A stretch of DNA of 64,000 nucleotides from Oharaeibacter diazotrophicus. Lineage in GTDB: Bacteria; Pseudomonadota; Alphaproteobacteria; Rhizobiales; Pleomorphomonadaceae. Shown piece after piece: positions 17,758-27,353 of the stretch. The notes under the pieces were generated by a model. It did not search any database. It worked only from the letters and a program-made list of their open reading frames with translations, and had not been told where the DNA came from. Location of the stretch: assembly GCF_004362745.1 (NCBI RefSeq), contig NZ_SNXY01000009.1, forward strand, positions 1 through 64,000. The letters run 5' to 3'. Every line of letters starts with the position of its first letter. The stretch's first letter is position 1. The position numbers and the translations under genes were made by a program.

Positions 17758-18848
17758 GGATCGCCTTCTACGGCTCCAGCCTGCTGTCGGCCTACTGGAA
17801 CGGCGCCGCCACCTATTACCGCGGCATCGTCCGCGCCCTGGCGGCGCGCGGCCACGAGGTCACCTTCTACGAACCCGACGCCTTCGACCGCCAGAGCCAC
17901 CGCGACATCGACCCGCCCGAGTGGGCGCGGGTGGTGGTCTATCCCGCCACCGAGCACGGCGTCGCCGCCGTGGTCGCGGCGGCGGGCGAGGCCGACGTGG
18001 TGGTGAAGGCGAGCGGCGTCGGCGTGTTCGACGATGAACTCCTCGCCGGCGTGACCGCCTTCGCCCGGCCGGACGCGCTGACCGTGTTCTGGGACGTCGA
18101 CGCGCCGGCGACGCTCGCGGAGATCCGGCACGCGCCCGATCATCCGCTGCGGCGGGCGCTGCCGGGGCTCGACCTGGTTCTGACCTACGGCGGCGGCGCG
18201 CCGGTGACCTCCGCTTACCAGGCGCTCGGAGCCCGGGCCTGCGTGCCGATCTACAACGCGCTCGACCCTTCGACCCACTTCCCGGTGCCGCCCGACCCGC
18301 GTTTCTCCGCCGACCTCGGCTTCCTCGGCAACCGCCTGCCGGACCGCGAGGAGCGCGTCGCCCGCTTCTTCCTGGCGGCGTCGGCCCGGCTGCCGGACCG
18401 GCGCTTCCTGCTCGGGGGATCGGGCTGGGACGACCGCGCCGTGCCGCCGAACGTCGCCAAGATCGGCCACGTCGGCACCGCCGACCACAACGCCTTCAAC
18501 GCGACGCCGCTCGCCGTGCTCAACATCGCCCGCGACAGCATGGCCACCACCGGCTTCTCACCGGCGACGCGGGTGTTCGAGGCGGCCGGCGCCGACGCCT
18601 GCCTGATCACCGACGCCTGGGAGGGCATCGAGATGTTCCTCGCTCCCGGCGAGGAGGTGCTGGTGGCCCGCGACGGCCGCGACGTCGCCGAGATCCTCGC
18701 CGGGCTCGACCGCGAGCGCGCCGCGATGATCGGCGCCGCGGCCGGCCGGCGGATCCGCGCCGCCCACACCTACGACCGCCGCGCCGCCGAGGTGGAGACG
18801 GTGCTTGCCGGCGCCCTCGCCGCGCGGCGCGCGGGGGCCGAGGCATGA
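17754..18848 (+). CDS. CgeB-like glycosyltransferase 2
   Basis: 364 residues, with the same architecture as its neighbours. The N-terminus is MRIAFYGSSLLSAYWNGAATYYRGIVRAL, and the donor-site region is TRVFEAAGADACLITDAWEG followed by a FLAPGEEVLVA strand. ADLGFLGNRLPDREERV is a typical CgeB-type linker strand. It starts with an ATGA overlap. The tandem arrangement suggests duplication and divergence to give different acceptor specificities. Confidence 0.8.
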   Translation: MRIAFYGSSLLSAYWNGAATYYRGIVRALAARGHEVTFYEPDAFDRQSHRDIDPPEWARVVVYPATEHGVAAVVAAAGEADVVVKASGVGVFDDELLAGVTAFARPDALTVFWDVDAPATLAEIRHAPDHPLRRALPGLDLVLTYGGGAPVTSAYQALGARACVPIYNALDPSTHFPVPPDPRFSADLGFLGNRLPDREERVARFFLAASARLPDRRFLLGGSGWDDRAVPPNVAKIGHVGTADHNAFNATPLAVLNIARDSMATTGFSPATRVFEAAGADACLITDAWEGIEMFLAPGEEVLVARDGRDVAEILAGLDRERAAMIGAAAGRRIRAAHTYDRRAAEVETVLAGALAARRAGAEA

Positions 18849-19930
18849 GCGGGCCCGACCTCGTCGTCCTCGGCCTGTCGCTGTCGTCGTCCTGGGGCAA
18901 CGGCCACGCCACCACTTGGCGCGCCCTGCTCTCCGCCTACGCCGCCGCCGGGCATCGGGTGCTGTTCCTCGAGCGCGACCGGCCCTGGTACGCCGCCCAC
19001 CGCGACCTCGCCGACCCCGACTTCTGCAGATTGGTGCTCTACGACGACCTCGCCGACCTCGACCGGTACCGCGACGCGATCGCCTCCGCGCGGGCGGTGA
19101 TGGTGGGCTCCTACGTGCCGGACGGGATCGCGGTCGGGCGGATGGTGCAGGCGACCGCCCGCGGCGTCACCGCCTTCTACGACATCGACACGCCGGTCAC
19201 GATCGCCGCGCTCGCGGCGGGAACCTGCGACTATCTCTCGCCCGACCTCGCCGCCGGCTACGACCTCTACCTCTCCTTCACCGGCGGGCCGACGCTGCGG
19301 CGGCTGGAACGGGCGTTCGGCGCGCGGGCGGCGCGGGCGCTGTTCTGCGCCGTCGACGCCGAGGCGTATCGGCCGGTCGGGGCCGCGCCGCGCTTCGACC
19401 TCGGCTATCTCGGCACCTACGCCGCCGACCGCCAGCCGATGCTGGAGCGGCTGTTGATCGAACCGGCGCGTCTGCGGCCGGATCTCGCCTTCGCGGTGGC
19501 GGGACCGCAGTATCCGGCCGGGATCGAGTGGCCGGCCAACGTGACGCGGATCGACCACGTCGGCCCCGCCGACCATCCCGCCTTCTACGGCGCCTGCCGC
19601 TACGCCCTCAACGTCACCCGCGCCGACATGGTGCGCGCCGGCCACAGCCCGAGCGTGCGCCTGTTCGAGGCGGCCGCCTGCGGCACGCCGATCGTCTCCG
19701 ACCCCTGGGACGGGCTCGACGCGATCCTGGAACCCGGACGCGAGATCGTGGTTGCGAGCGATACGGAGGCGGTGCTCGCCGCCCTCGACGGCATTCCCGA
19801 CCACGAGCGCGCCGCGATCGCCCGGCGCGCCCGGGCCCGCGTGCTCGGCGCCCACACCGCGGTCCACCGCGCCGCCGAACTCTCTCGCCTCCTCGAGGCC
19901 GCGGCCGCCGAGCGCGTCGCCCCCGCCTGA
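18845..19930 (+). CDS. CgeB-like glycosyltransferase 3
   Basis: 361 residues. The N-terminus is LVVLGLSLSSSWGNGHATTWRALL, FDLGYLGTYAADRQPML lies midway, and the donor site is VRLFEAAACGTPIVSDPWDG. It is the third tandem CgeB-like enzyme and closes the tightly overlapping block; 42 bases follow before the decarboxylase-like gene. It contains FYDIDTPVTIAAL, comparable to the WDVDAPATLAEI stretch of its neighbour, which supports common ancestry. Confidence 0.8.
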   Translation: MSGPDLVVLGLSLSSSWGNGHATTWRALLSAYAAAGHRVLFLERDRPWYAAHRDLADPDFCRLVLYDDLADLDRYRDAIASARAVMVGSYVPDGIAVGRMVQATARGVTAFYDIDTPVTIAALAAGTCDYLSPDLAAGYDLYLSFTGGPTLRRLERAFGARAARALFCAVDAEAYRPVGAAPRFDLGYLGTYAADRQPMLERLLIEPARLRPDLAFAVAGPQYPAGIEWPANVTRIDHVGPADHPAFYGACRYALNVTRADMVRAGHSPSVRLFEAAACGTPIVSDPWDGLDAILEPGREIVVASDTEAVLAALDGIPDHERAAIARRARARVLGAHTAVHRAAELSRLLEAAAAERVAPA

Positions 19931-19972
19931 GCCCCTCCCACCCGCGTCCCGCGGCACCGACAAGGAACGTCC

Positions 19973-21037
<1,065 letters not shown>

Positions 21038-21330
21038 TGGGGGCGACCTGCGTCGGAGGGTAGAGGGCGTCGGCTCCCGCAGGGACTGGAACGCAACTTG
21101 AGCTTGGTCTTGCGATCCGTCCCCTTGCCCGAAGTTCCAAGTCCTGAGAGGGTGAAACCACGGGTCGCAGAACGACGGATGCGTCCTCGAGCGCGGTCTG
21201 CTCGCGAACGGCTCGGATGTTTCCGCGTCCCGAAGTCGAGCAGCCGTCGTCCCGACCGGTCGCTCGGCGTGCGGCGTTCAACCATGCAGGTCGGCCACGC
21301 TCGCGCCTGCACATCCCCTGGGACCCTGCC

Positions 21331-21735
21331 ATGCTCGCGTTGGTCATCACCGGGTTCGAGGCCGACCCGAGCCGTATCACGGAGATACTCGGGGTCGAAC
21401 CGACATACACGAGTCGAGCCGGCGAGCCCTCGAGGACCGGACGGCCTCACCGGAAGTCGCAGTGGCGCCTGTCGGTCGACGACCGGATGGACACGTACGA
21501 AGATCACGAGCGCTTCCTGGACATCCTGCTCAGCCGGATCTCGGGCCGCGGCGCCCGTTTTGCGACGATGAGAGAGGTGGTGAGGCCGGAAAGCGTCCAC
21601 ATCTACGGCGGACTCTACGTCGATACGGAATTTCAGAATGCGATCGGCCTGACCGTCGAGCAGATGGCGACGCTGGTCGAATGCCGGATCGAATGGGGTG
21701 TCGACATCTTCGACCGCACGTCGGACACCGGCTGA
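21331..21735 (+). CDS. DUF4279 family protein
   Basis: 134 residues. The pattern MLALVITGFEADPSRITEILGVEPT… RKSQWRLSV… YGGLYVDTEFQNAIGLTVEQMATL… IEWGVDIF fits DUF4279, a small family often found in scattered accessory regions and without assigned function. Base composition is less GC-biased than in the neighbours. It has only a weak ribosome site and sits between the two converging arms of the glycan cluster, so it may be a later insertion. The 293 bases before it (21038-21330) hold nothing I recognise. Confidence 0.65.
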   Translation: MLALVITGFEADPSRITEILGVEPTYTSRAGEPSRTGRPHRKSQWRLSVDDRMDTYEDHERFLDILLSRISGRGARFATMREVVRPESVHIYGGLYVDTEFQNAIGLTVEQMATLVECRIEWGVDIFDRTSDTG

Positions 21736-21870
21736 GACGATCGGGATCGATCCGAGCAGCCCGCCGCGACGCCGCGTCCGGCCGGCACGTCGACCACCCG
21801 GGTACGGGCCGAGCGCACGCGACGTCGAGCGACGACCTCCCGGGGCTCTGGCAACCGATCCTCCCTCCGC

Positions 21871-22767
21871 CTACCCCGCACCGTTCCCGTAGCGGCGGAT
21901 CATGCGGGCGCAGAAGGCGGCGAATTCCTCGGGGTCGACCGGGGGGCTGGTGTGGTGCGGGGCGAGGCCGCGGTGTTCGGGGGTGAAGCAGAAGGTGACG
22001 GTGACCTCGAACGCGTCGAGGGCGGACATCATGCGGTCGAAGAAGGCGTCGGCACCGGGGCGGAAGCTGTCGGCCCAGGACAGGCCGGTGCGCAGGTGGC
22101 GGACGCCGAGGCGGCGCAGCCAGGCGACGGCGTCGTCGAGGCGCGGGTCCTCGAAGTGGAACCACTGCACCAGTCCGAAGACGTCGACGTGGCGGGCGAA
22201 GGCGTCGAGGGCGGGCTTCGGGGTGCCGTCGGCGCGGATCAGGCCCATGTGGAAGTGCCGGTAGTAGGACGAGCCCTCGGCCTCCTTGTGGCGGGTGGTG
22301 GCGCCCCAGGCCCGCGGCAGGTCGAACAGGCTGTACCAGTGCACCCGCGGGGCGCGGCCGCGCAGGAGGCCGGCGGTGCGCTCGACGCCCCAGGCCTGCA
22401 CCTCGTCGGCGCCGAAGGAGGAGACGCCGACCTCGGCCACCCAGATCGGCAGGTCGGTGACCCCGCGGATTTCCTCGATCTTTTCAGGCCATTCCTCGAT
22501 GCGCCAGAGATTCCAGTCGAGCGGGAAGCCGTGGACGGCGACGGCGTCGACGTGGTCGAGGACGCCGCGGTTCCTCATGTTCCACATGAAGACCGGGTCG
22601 ATCGGCGAGATGCCGCCGAGTACGCGCGGCAGGCGGGCGTCCTCGGCGCGGATCGCGGCGCCGGCGAGGCTCGCCATGCGGGCGAACAGCGCCCAGTCGG
22701 GATCGAGCTCGGGATCCCAGTGCGACTTGTTGTTCGGCTCGTTCCAGATCATCGCCGCTTCGATCAT
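21871..22767 (-). CDS. Clan GH-A TIM-barrel glycosidase (beta-xylosidase-like)
   Basis: 298 residues, no signal peptide. The acid/base motif WNEPN appears at 8-12, and a second candidate catalytic Glu lies in PIWVAEVGVSSFG, the expected positions for a clan GH-A barrel such as GH39 or GH5. DAVAVHGFPLDW and VHWYSLFDLPRAWG are barrel strands. It is short for a full GH39 enzyme. Its start overlaps the methyltransferase stop by 4 bases. Being cytoplasmic within a biosynthetic operon, it may trim or transfer sugars rather than degrade polymer. Confidence 0.78.
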   Translation of the reverse strand: MIEAAMIWNEPNNKSHWDPELDPDWALFARMASLAGAAIRAEDARLPRVLGGISPIDPVFMWNMRNRGVLDHVDAVAVHGFPLDWNLWRIEEWPEKIEEIRGVTDLPIWVAEVGVSSFGADEVQAWGVERTAGLLRGRAPRVHWYSLFDLPRAWGATTRHKEAEGSSYYRHFHMGLIRADGTPKPALDAFARHVDVFGLVQWFHFEDPRLDDAVAWLRRLGVRHLRTGLSWADSFRPGADAFFDRMMSALDAFEVTVTFCFTPEHRGLAPHHTSPPVDPEEFAAFCARMIRRYGNGAG

Positions 22768-23567
22768 GCGCCCGCTCCCCGCGCCGGGTGGACCGCGCCC
22801 TCGCCGGCCGGCGGGCCGGCGGGCCGGCAGAGGTAGACCTCGGCCTCGGGGTGGGCGGTGATCTCGAAGCCCGACGAGCGCAGCATCGCCTCGACGCAGG
22901 CGCGGTTGGGGATCCACCAGTTGGTCGGGTCGCCGGCATAGCGGTGCTCGACGAAATGCAGCTTCGGCCAGCCCGGCCGGTCGAAGCCGTCGGTGCTCCA
23001 GAACGAACGGTCTTCGCCGACGTCCTCGATCTCGGTCGAGCCCCTCTGCATCGACTGGAACACCATGAGCTCGCCGACGACGTGCTCGCGGACGAGGTCG
23101 AGGGCGAGCAGCGGGTGGCGCAGGTGGTAGAAAACGCCCATGAACAGCACGAGGTCGAAACGCTCGCCGAGGCTGGCGACGTCGTAGACCGACAGCCGCT
23201 CGAACGCGACGTCGAGGCCGGTGACCTCGGCGGCGAAGCGGGCCTGGGCGAGATAGGCGTCGTCGAAGTCGACGCCGAGCACCCGCGCGGCGCCGCGGCG
23301 CTTCATCTCGAGACTGTGGAAGCCGGCGTTGCAGCCGATGTCGAGCACGCTGCGGCCGGTGAGGTCGGCCGGCAGGGCGTCGGCGAAGCGGCGCCACTTC
23401 ACGCGCGGGTAGTCGCCGAGGAAGTGCTCGGGCGCGGTCGGCACGCCGGCGAGGTCGAGGTTGTGGAACCAGGGGCCGAGGGCGGCCACCTTGTCGCGGA
23501 TCTCGGCTCGCGACAGCGTCGTCGGCATCTCCCGGAGCCGGCCGTGGCCCGGCCGTTCGCCGGTCAC
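22764..23567 (-). CDS. SAM-dependent methyltransferase of the glycan cluster
   Basis: 267 residues. SAM motif I is [19 protein letters not shown], with later [21 protein letters not shown] and [15 protein letters not shown]. The domain resembles tRNA cmo5U methyltransferase-like proteins, but I recall an NCBIfam group (Rta_06860 type) from the same conserved glycan cluster. It probably methylates a sugar. The GTG start overlaps the inositol-phosphate synthase stop (GTGA); an in-frame ATG at 23528 is possible but poorly spaced from a ribosome site. Confidence 0.8.
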   Translation of the reverse strand: MTGERPGHGRLREMPTTLSRAEIRDKVAALGPWFHNLDLAGVPTAPEHFLGDYPRVKWRRFADALPADLTGRSVLDIGCNAGFHSLEMKRRGAARVLGVDFDDAYLAQARFAAEVTGLDVAFERLSVYDVASLGERFDLVLFMGVFYHLRHPLLALDLVREHVVGELMVFQSMQRGSTEIEDVGEDRSFWSTDGFDRPGWPKLHFVEHRYAGDPTNWWIPNRACVEAMLRSSGFEITAHPEAEVYLCRPAGPPAGEGAVHPARGAGA

Positions 23568-24661
23568 GCCGCGCCCCCGTCGCGGTCGGGCTCGCCGGCG
23601 ACGAATGCGAGCGTCGCCGCCCGCGCCTCGGCGTCGGTGAACTGGCGCGGCGGCGACTTCATGAAATACGCGGACGGGCCGACCAGGGCGCCGCCGATGC
23701 CGCGGTCGAGCGCGAGCTTCACGCAGCGGATCGCGTCGACCACGATGCCGGCGGAGTTGGGGGAGTCCCAGACCTCGAGCTTCAGTTCCGCCGAGAGCGG
23801 CGACCCGCCGAAGCCGGTGCCCTCGAGGCGGATGAAGGCGAACTTGCGGTCGGTGAGCCAGGGCACGTAGTCGCTCGGGCCGACGTGCACGTCACCCTCC
23901 GGCAGCGGCTCCGGCGTCTGGCTGGTGACGGCCCGGGTCTTCGAGATCTTCTTGGAGACCAGCCGGTCGCGCTCCAGCATGTTGCGGAAGTCGGCGTTGC
24001 CGCCGACGTTGAGCTGGTAGGTGTGGTCGAGCCGGACGCCGCGTTCGGCGAAGAGGTTGGCGAGCACCCGGTGGACGATGGTGGCGCCGACCTGGCTCTT
24101 GACGTCGTCGCCGACGATCGGCACGCCCCGCTCCGCGAAGCGGGCGCGCCATTCCGGCTTCGAGGCGACGAAGGCCGGCAGGCAGTTGACGACGCCGCAG
24201 CCGGCGGCGAGGGCCTGCTCCATGTACCAGGCGGCCGCCTCCTCCGAGCCGACCGGGAGGTAGCAGACGAGCACGTCGGTGCGGGTCTCGATCAGGATCC
24301 GCGCGACGTCGGCGACCGGCGCGTCGGATTCCGGGACGACGTCGGCGAGATGGCGGCCGATGCCGTCGAGGGTCGGGCCGCGGGCGACGCGGACGCCCGT
24401 GGGCGGCACGGTCGCGAAGATCCGGGTGTCGTTGGGCGGAGCGAGGATCGCCTCGGCGACGTCGAGGCCGACCTTGCGGGCGGAGACGTCGAAGGCCGCG
24501 ACGACTTCGAGATCGCCGACGGCATAGCCGCCGAGCACCGGGTTCATCAGGCCGGGGATCGTCTCGCCGGCGCGGGCGTCGCGATAAAAGGTCAGGCCCT
24601 GCAGGAGGGAGGAGGCGCAGTTGCCCACGCCGACGATCGCGATGCGGATGGGTCCGGCCAA
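23564..24661 (-). CDS. ino1: myo-Inositol-1-phosphate synthase
   Basis: 365 residues. The NAD-binding start is [19 protein letters not shown], followed by [27 protein letters not shown] and [24 protein letters not shown], all diagnostic of inositol-3-phosphate synthase (glucose-6-phosphate to myo-inositol phosphate). It suggests that inositol is a building block of the product made by this cluster, or an acceptor for it. It lies 24 bases after the DUF1003 gene, so the two are probably cotranscribed; a GGAAC-N16-GGTT near-promoter (24701-24725) lies in the DUF1003 3' end. Confidence 0.9.
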   Translation of the reverse strand: MAGPIRIAIVGVGNCASSLLQGLTFYRDARAGETIPGLMNPVLGGYAVGDLEVVAAFDVSARKVGLDVAEAILAPPNDTRIFATVPPTGVRVARGPTLDGIGRHLADVVPESDAPVADVARILIETRTDVLVCYLPVGSEEAAAWYMEQALAAGCGVVNCLPAFVASKPEWRARFAERGVPIVGDDVKSQVGATIVHRVLANLFAERGVRLDHTYQLNVGGNADFRNMLERDRLVSKKISKTRAVTSQTPEPLPEGDVHVGPSDYVPWLTDRKFAFIRLEGTGFGGSPLSAELKLEVWDSPNSAGIVVDAIRCVKLALDRGIGGALVGPSAYFMKSPPRQFTDAEARAATLAFVAGEPDRDGGAA

Positions 24662-24685
24662 GGCGACCTCCGGGTTCGAGCGGCT

Positions 24686-25261
24686 TCAACGATCCTCCGA
24701 ACCGGCCGCGGGCGGCGATGTTCCACCGTCCGCCTGACGCTCCAGCCGGTCGAGCACCTGCTCGGGGGCGACGTCGGTGACGATCTCGTCGAGTTCGTCG
24801 GGATCGACGTGGCCCTCGACGCCGAGCTTGTCGGCGATCGCGGCGACCAGGACGGCGAGACGGGAGATCTCGTGCTCGGCGAGCAGGCCGATCTGGACGT
24901 CGAGGTCGGCGCGGCGGTTGTCCTCCTCGGCCATCCGGTTCTGGGTGATCAGGATGAAGGTCGACAGGAAGATCGCCTCGATCGAGGCGCTGGTGCCGAG
25001 GATGATGAAGTCGCCGTCCCAGACCGGCAGCACCGGCACGAGGCCGAGGTTGGCGAGGATCCAGACGCCGAAGACCACGACGTGCAGCGCCACGAAGGTC
25101 ATCGAGCCGGTGAAGGCGGAGATCGCCGCGGCGATCCGGTCGGACAGCGGCGACGTCCGCCGCGTCTGCCGCCGGCGCTCCTCGAGCACGGCGATGTTGC
25201 GGGCGAGGATCGAGGGCTCCCGCTCGCCACGCCCCTGCCGCCGATCCGTCGTCCGAGCCAT
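24686..25261 (-). CDS. DUF1003 membrane protein
   Basis: 191 residues with two membrane segments: FTGSMTFVALHVVVFGVWILA and the following GTSASIEAIFLSTFILITQ. RMAEEDNRRADLDVQIGLLAEHE then marks DUF1003. The C-terminal 60 residues are acidic and cytoplasmic. The function is not established. GGAGG precedes the ATG by 6 bases. A full EcfG-type promoter (25283-25307) lies just upstream, making this the probable first gene of a stress-induced operon with ino1, the methyltransferase and the glycosidase. Confidence 0.85.
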   Translation of the reverse strand: MARTTDRRQGRGEREPSILARNIAVLEERRRQTRRTSPLSDRIAAAISAFTGSMTFVALHVVVFGVWILANLGLVPVLPVWDGDFIILGTSASIEAIFLSTFILITQNRMAEEDNRRADLDVQIGLLAEHEISRLAVLVAAIADKLGVEGHVDPDELDEIVTDVAPEQVLDRLERQADGGTSPPAAGSEDR

Positions 25262-25282
25262 GCCTCACCTCCGGTCCACCCG

Positions 25283-25307
25283 AACGCCGGCGGGGAGCCG
25301 CCGTTCC
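25283..25307 (-). promoter_or_regulatory. EcfG general-stress promoter before DUF1003/ino1 operon
   Basis: On the - strand GGAAC (25307-25303), 16 bases, CGTT (25286-25283): an exact match to GGAAC-N16/17-CGTT. The start codon of DUF1003 follows 21 bases later. Confidence 0.7.
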
Positions 25308-25382
25308 GCGCGACGGAGGGACCTCGCGGCCGTGCGGCGCGTTGGGACGGTGTCGAGACCACGCCCGAGCCGGAGCGCACCG

Positions 25383-25670
25383 ATGAACACCGCCAACCTG
25401 CAGCTCGAGGGCCTGCTGATCGCCCTCGCCCGCGTCCTCTCCACGCTGGAGCGCCGCGGCGGCCTGCCCGAGGGCGCCATCGACGAGGCGCTCGCCGAGG
25501 CCGAAGTGGCCGTGCGGCGCGACCTCGCCGCGCGCAACGTCAGCGCCGCCGAGGCGGAGGCCGTGCGCTTCCCGATCGCCTTCCTGCGGGCGGCGGCACG
25601 GGACGGCGACGGCGGCTTCCAGGCGGTCGCCAGCGCGGTCGGCCGCGCCCGCGACCGCGGCCGGGGCTGA
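25383..25670 (+). CDS. Small hypothetical protein
   Basis: 95 residues, helical: MNTANLQLEGLLIALARVLS, then EAIDE/EAEVAV heptad-like stretches. No family is recognised. The start has GGAG about 9 bases upstream. A stress-promoter near-match, GGGAC-N17-CGTT (25318-25343), lies in front of it. It converges on a small membrane protein gene with only 4 bases between their ends. Confidence 0.6.
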   Translation: MNTANLQLEGLLIALARVLSTLERRGGLPEGAIDEALAEAEVAVRRDLAARNVSAAEAEAVRFPIAFLRAAARDGDGGFQAVASAVGRARDRGRG

Positions 25671-25674
25671 CGGA

Positions 25675-25974
25675 TCAGACCAGCACGACCACCAGGACGG
25701 CGATCGCGATCAGCCCGGCGGCGACCGGCAGCCACGGCACGCCGCGGCGGCGGGCGTCGTCGAAGCGGCGCTCGTCCGCCGGGCGCTCGGAGGCGGCCTG
25801 ACCGGCGTCGACGACGTGGCGGCCGGCGTCGGGCGGCAGATCTTCCTCGACCGGCGGCACGCCGGCGGCCTCGTCGTCGGTGCCGAACGGGGCGGCTGCG
25901 GGATCGGGCGCTTCGACCTTGTCGCGGGTCCGGCCGGTGTCGATGGCACGGCGCATCTGGTTCGGATCGGCCAC
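25675..25974 (-). CDS. Small single-pass membrane protein
   Basis: 99 residues. An acidic N-terminal two-thirds is followed by a C-terminal anchor, VPWLPVAAGLIAIAVLVVVLV, so it should be tail-anchored with the bulk in the cytoplasm. No family was recognised. It shares a control region with the topoisomerase gene, where a palindromic GGAAC…GTTCC sequence is a stress-promoter near-match in both directions. Confidence 0.6.
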   Translation of the reverse strand: MADPNQMRRAIDTGRTRDKVEAPDPAAAPFGTDDEAAGVPPVEEDLPPDAGRHVVDAGQAASERPADERRFDDARRRGVPWLPVAAGLIAIAVLVVVLV

Positions 25975-26010
25975 GTCGGAAACTCCCCTGTCGGCGTCCG
26001 CCCCCGTCCC

Positions 26011-26037
26011 GGAACAAGCGCACCGAACCCGTGTTCC
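26011..26037. promoter_or_regulatory. Bidirectional near-match to EcfG promoter
   Basis: GGAAC (26011-26015), 16 bases, TGTT (26032-26035) on the + strand; and GGAAC, 16 bases, TGTT on the - strand over 26037-26013. Each differs from the consensus by one base in the -10 element. It lies between the divergent small membrane protein and topoisomerase IB genes. Confidence 0.4.
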
Positions 26038-26063
26038 TCGACGGGGCGGAACGGACGGATGCG

Positions 26064-27296
26064 ATGAAGCGGACCGGAGCGGACGACGGTGCCACCGGAT
26101 CGGAGCCGGACGCGGATCTCGCCCCCACCGCAGCGGGCGGGACGGAGGCCGTGCGCTCCTCGCCGTCCGGGCGCCGCGCAGCCGCCCGGCGGCGCGGCGC
26201 GGCCGCCCTCGCGCGCCGGCTCGGGCTCGTCATGGTGGGACCGGAGGCGCTGTCGTGGTCCCGCCGGCGCTCGGGGCGCGGCTTCGTCTACCTCGACGGC
26301 GAAGGGCGGCCGATCCGCGATCCCGCCGTGAAGGCGCGCCTCGTCGCCCTCGCGGTGCCGCCGGCCTACGTGGCGGTCGGCTACGCCCCCGACCCGAACG
26401 CGCACCTGCAGGCGATCGGCCGCGACGCCGAAGGACGGCAGCAGTACCGCTACCACGCGCTGTGGGAGGAGGTGCGCGAGCGCCTGAAGGCCGACCGGCT
26501 CGCCCGGCTCGCCACCGCGCTGCCGCGGATCCGCCGCCGGATCGTCCGCGACCTCGCAGCCGCGCCCGGCGAGCGCCGGCTGGCGCTGGCGGCGGTCGTG
26601 GAACTGGTCACCCAGACCGCGATCCGGCCGGGCGGCGAGAGCTACGCCCGCGAGCACGGCACCCGTGGGGCGGCGACGCTGCTGAAGTCCGACCTCCGCC
26701 GCGTCGGCGGGCGGGTCGAATTGCGGTTCCGCGCCAAGGGCGACAAGGCGGTGGTCTGTCCGGTGACCGACGACCGCCTCGCCGGGGTGCTAGCGGCGCT
26801 CGCCGAACTGCCGGGGCGGCGGCTGTTCCAATATCGCGGCGAGGACGGGACGCCGCGGCCGGTCGCGTCGGGAGAGGTCAACGCCTACCTGCGGGAGATC
26901 GCCGGCACGGCGGTGTCCTTGAAGGATTTCCGGACGCTGGTCGCCTCGGCCGGCGTGCTCCACGCGCTCGCGGGCGTCGAACCGGAGACCAGCGAGCGCC
27001 GGCGCAACGCCCAGGTTGCGAAGGCGATCCGCGAGGCGGCGGAGGTGCTGCGCAACACGCCGGCGATCTGCCGGCGCAGCTACTTGCTGCCCGCCGTGGT
27101 GCGCGCCTTCGAGGACGGCACGCTCGCCCGCTTCGCCAGACGGCTGAAGCGCTGCCGGTCGGCCGTGCGGCGCGCCGAGGTGCTGGCCGGGCTGATCCGG
27201 CACGCCCGGCACCACGATCGGCCGCCCGAGCCGCCGCGCGCCGCCAAATCCGCGACGCGCGGCCGGCGGAGGGGGCCGGCCGGGTCGGGTGCATAG
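26064..27296 (+). CDS. DNA topoisomerase IB
   Basis: 410 residues with the bacterial/poxvirus-type TopIB fold. Visible features are YRYHALWEEVRE, TAIRPGGESYAREHGTRGAATL, KDFRTLVAS, and the nucleophile Tyr in ICRRSYLLPAVVRAFEDG near the C-terminus, preceded by the usual SERRRNAQVAKAIREAAEVLRNTP. It relaxes supercoils through a 3'-phosphotyrosyl intermediate. The ATG at 26064 is preferred to a GTG at 26031 because of spacing from GGACGG. The gene sits among stress-promoter genes, a context I know for alphaproteobacterial TopIB. Confidence 0.87.
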   Translation: MKRTGADDGATGSEPDADLAPTAAGGTEAVRSSPSGRRAAARRRGAAALARRLGLVMVGPEALSWSRRRSGRGFVYLDGEGRPIRDPAVKARLVALAVPPAYVAVGYAPDPNAHLQAIGRDAEGRQQYRYHALWEEVRERLKADRLARLATALPRIRRRIVRDLAAAPGERRLALAAVVELVTQTAIRPGGESYAREHGTRGAATLLKSDLRRVGGRVELRFRAKGDKAVVCPVTDDRLAGVLAALAELPGRRLFQYRGEDGTPRPVASGEVNAYLREIAGTAVSLKDFRTLVASAGVLHALAGVEPETSERRRNAQVAKAIREAAEVLRNTPAICRRSYLLPAVVRAFEDGTLARFARRLKRCRSAVRRAEVLAGLIRHARHHDRPPEPPRAAKSATRGRRRGPAGSGA

Positions 27297-27353
27297 GGCG
27301 GCCGTCGAAGTGCCGTCGGCGGCCGTTTCGGCCGTTCGATCGGAGACGACGCG

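Noticed and set aside
21038-21330. Structured RNA (tmRNA-like) in the gap after the decarboxylase gene
   Set aside because: The sequence begins GGGGGCGACC-like but I could find no tRNA-like pairing or tag frame.
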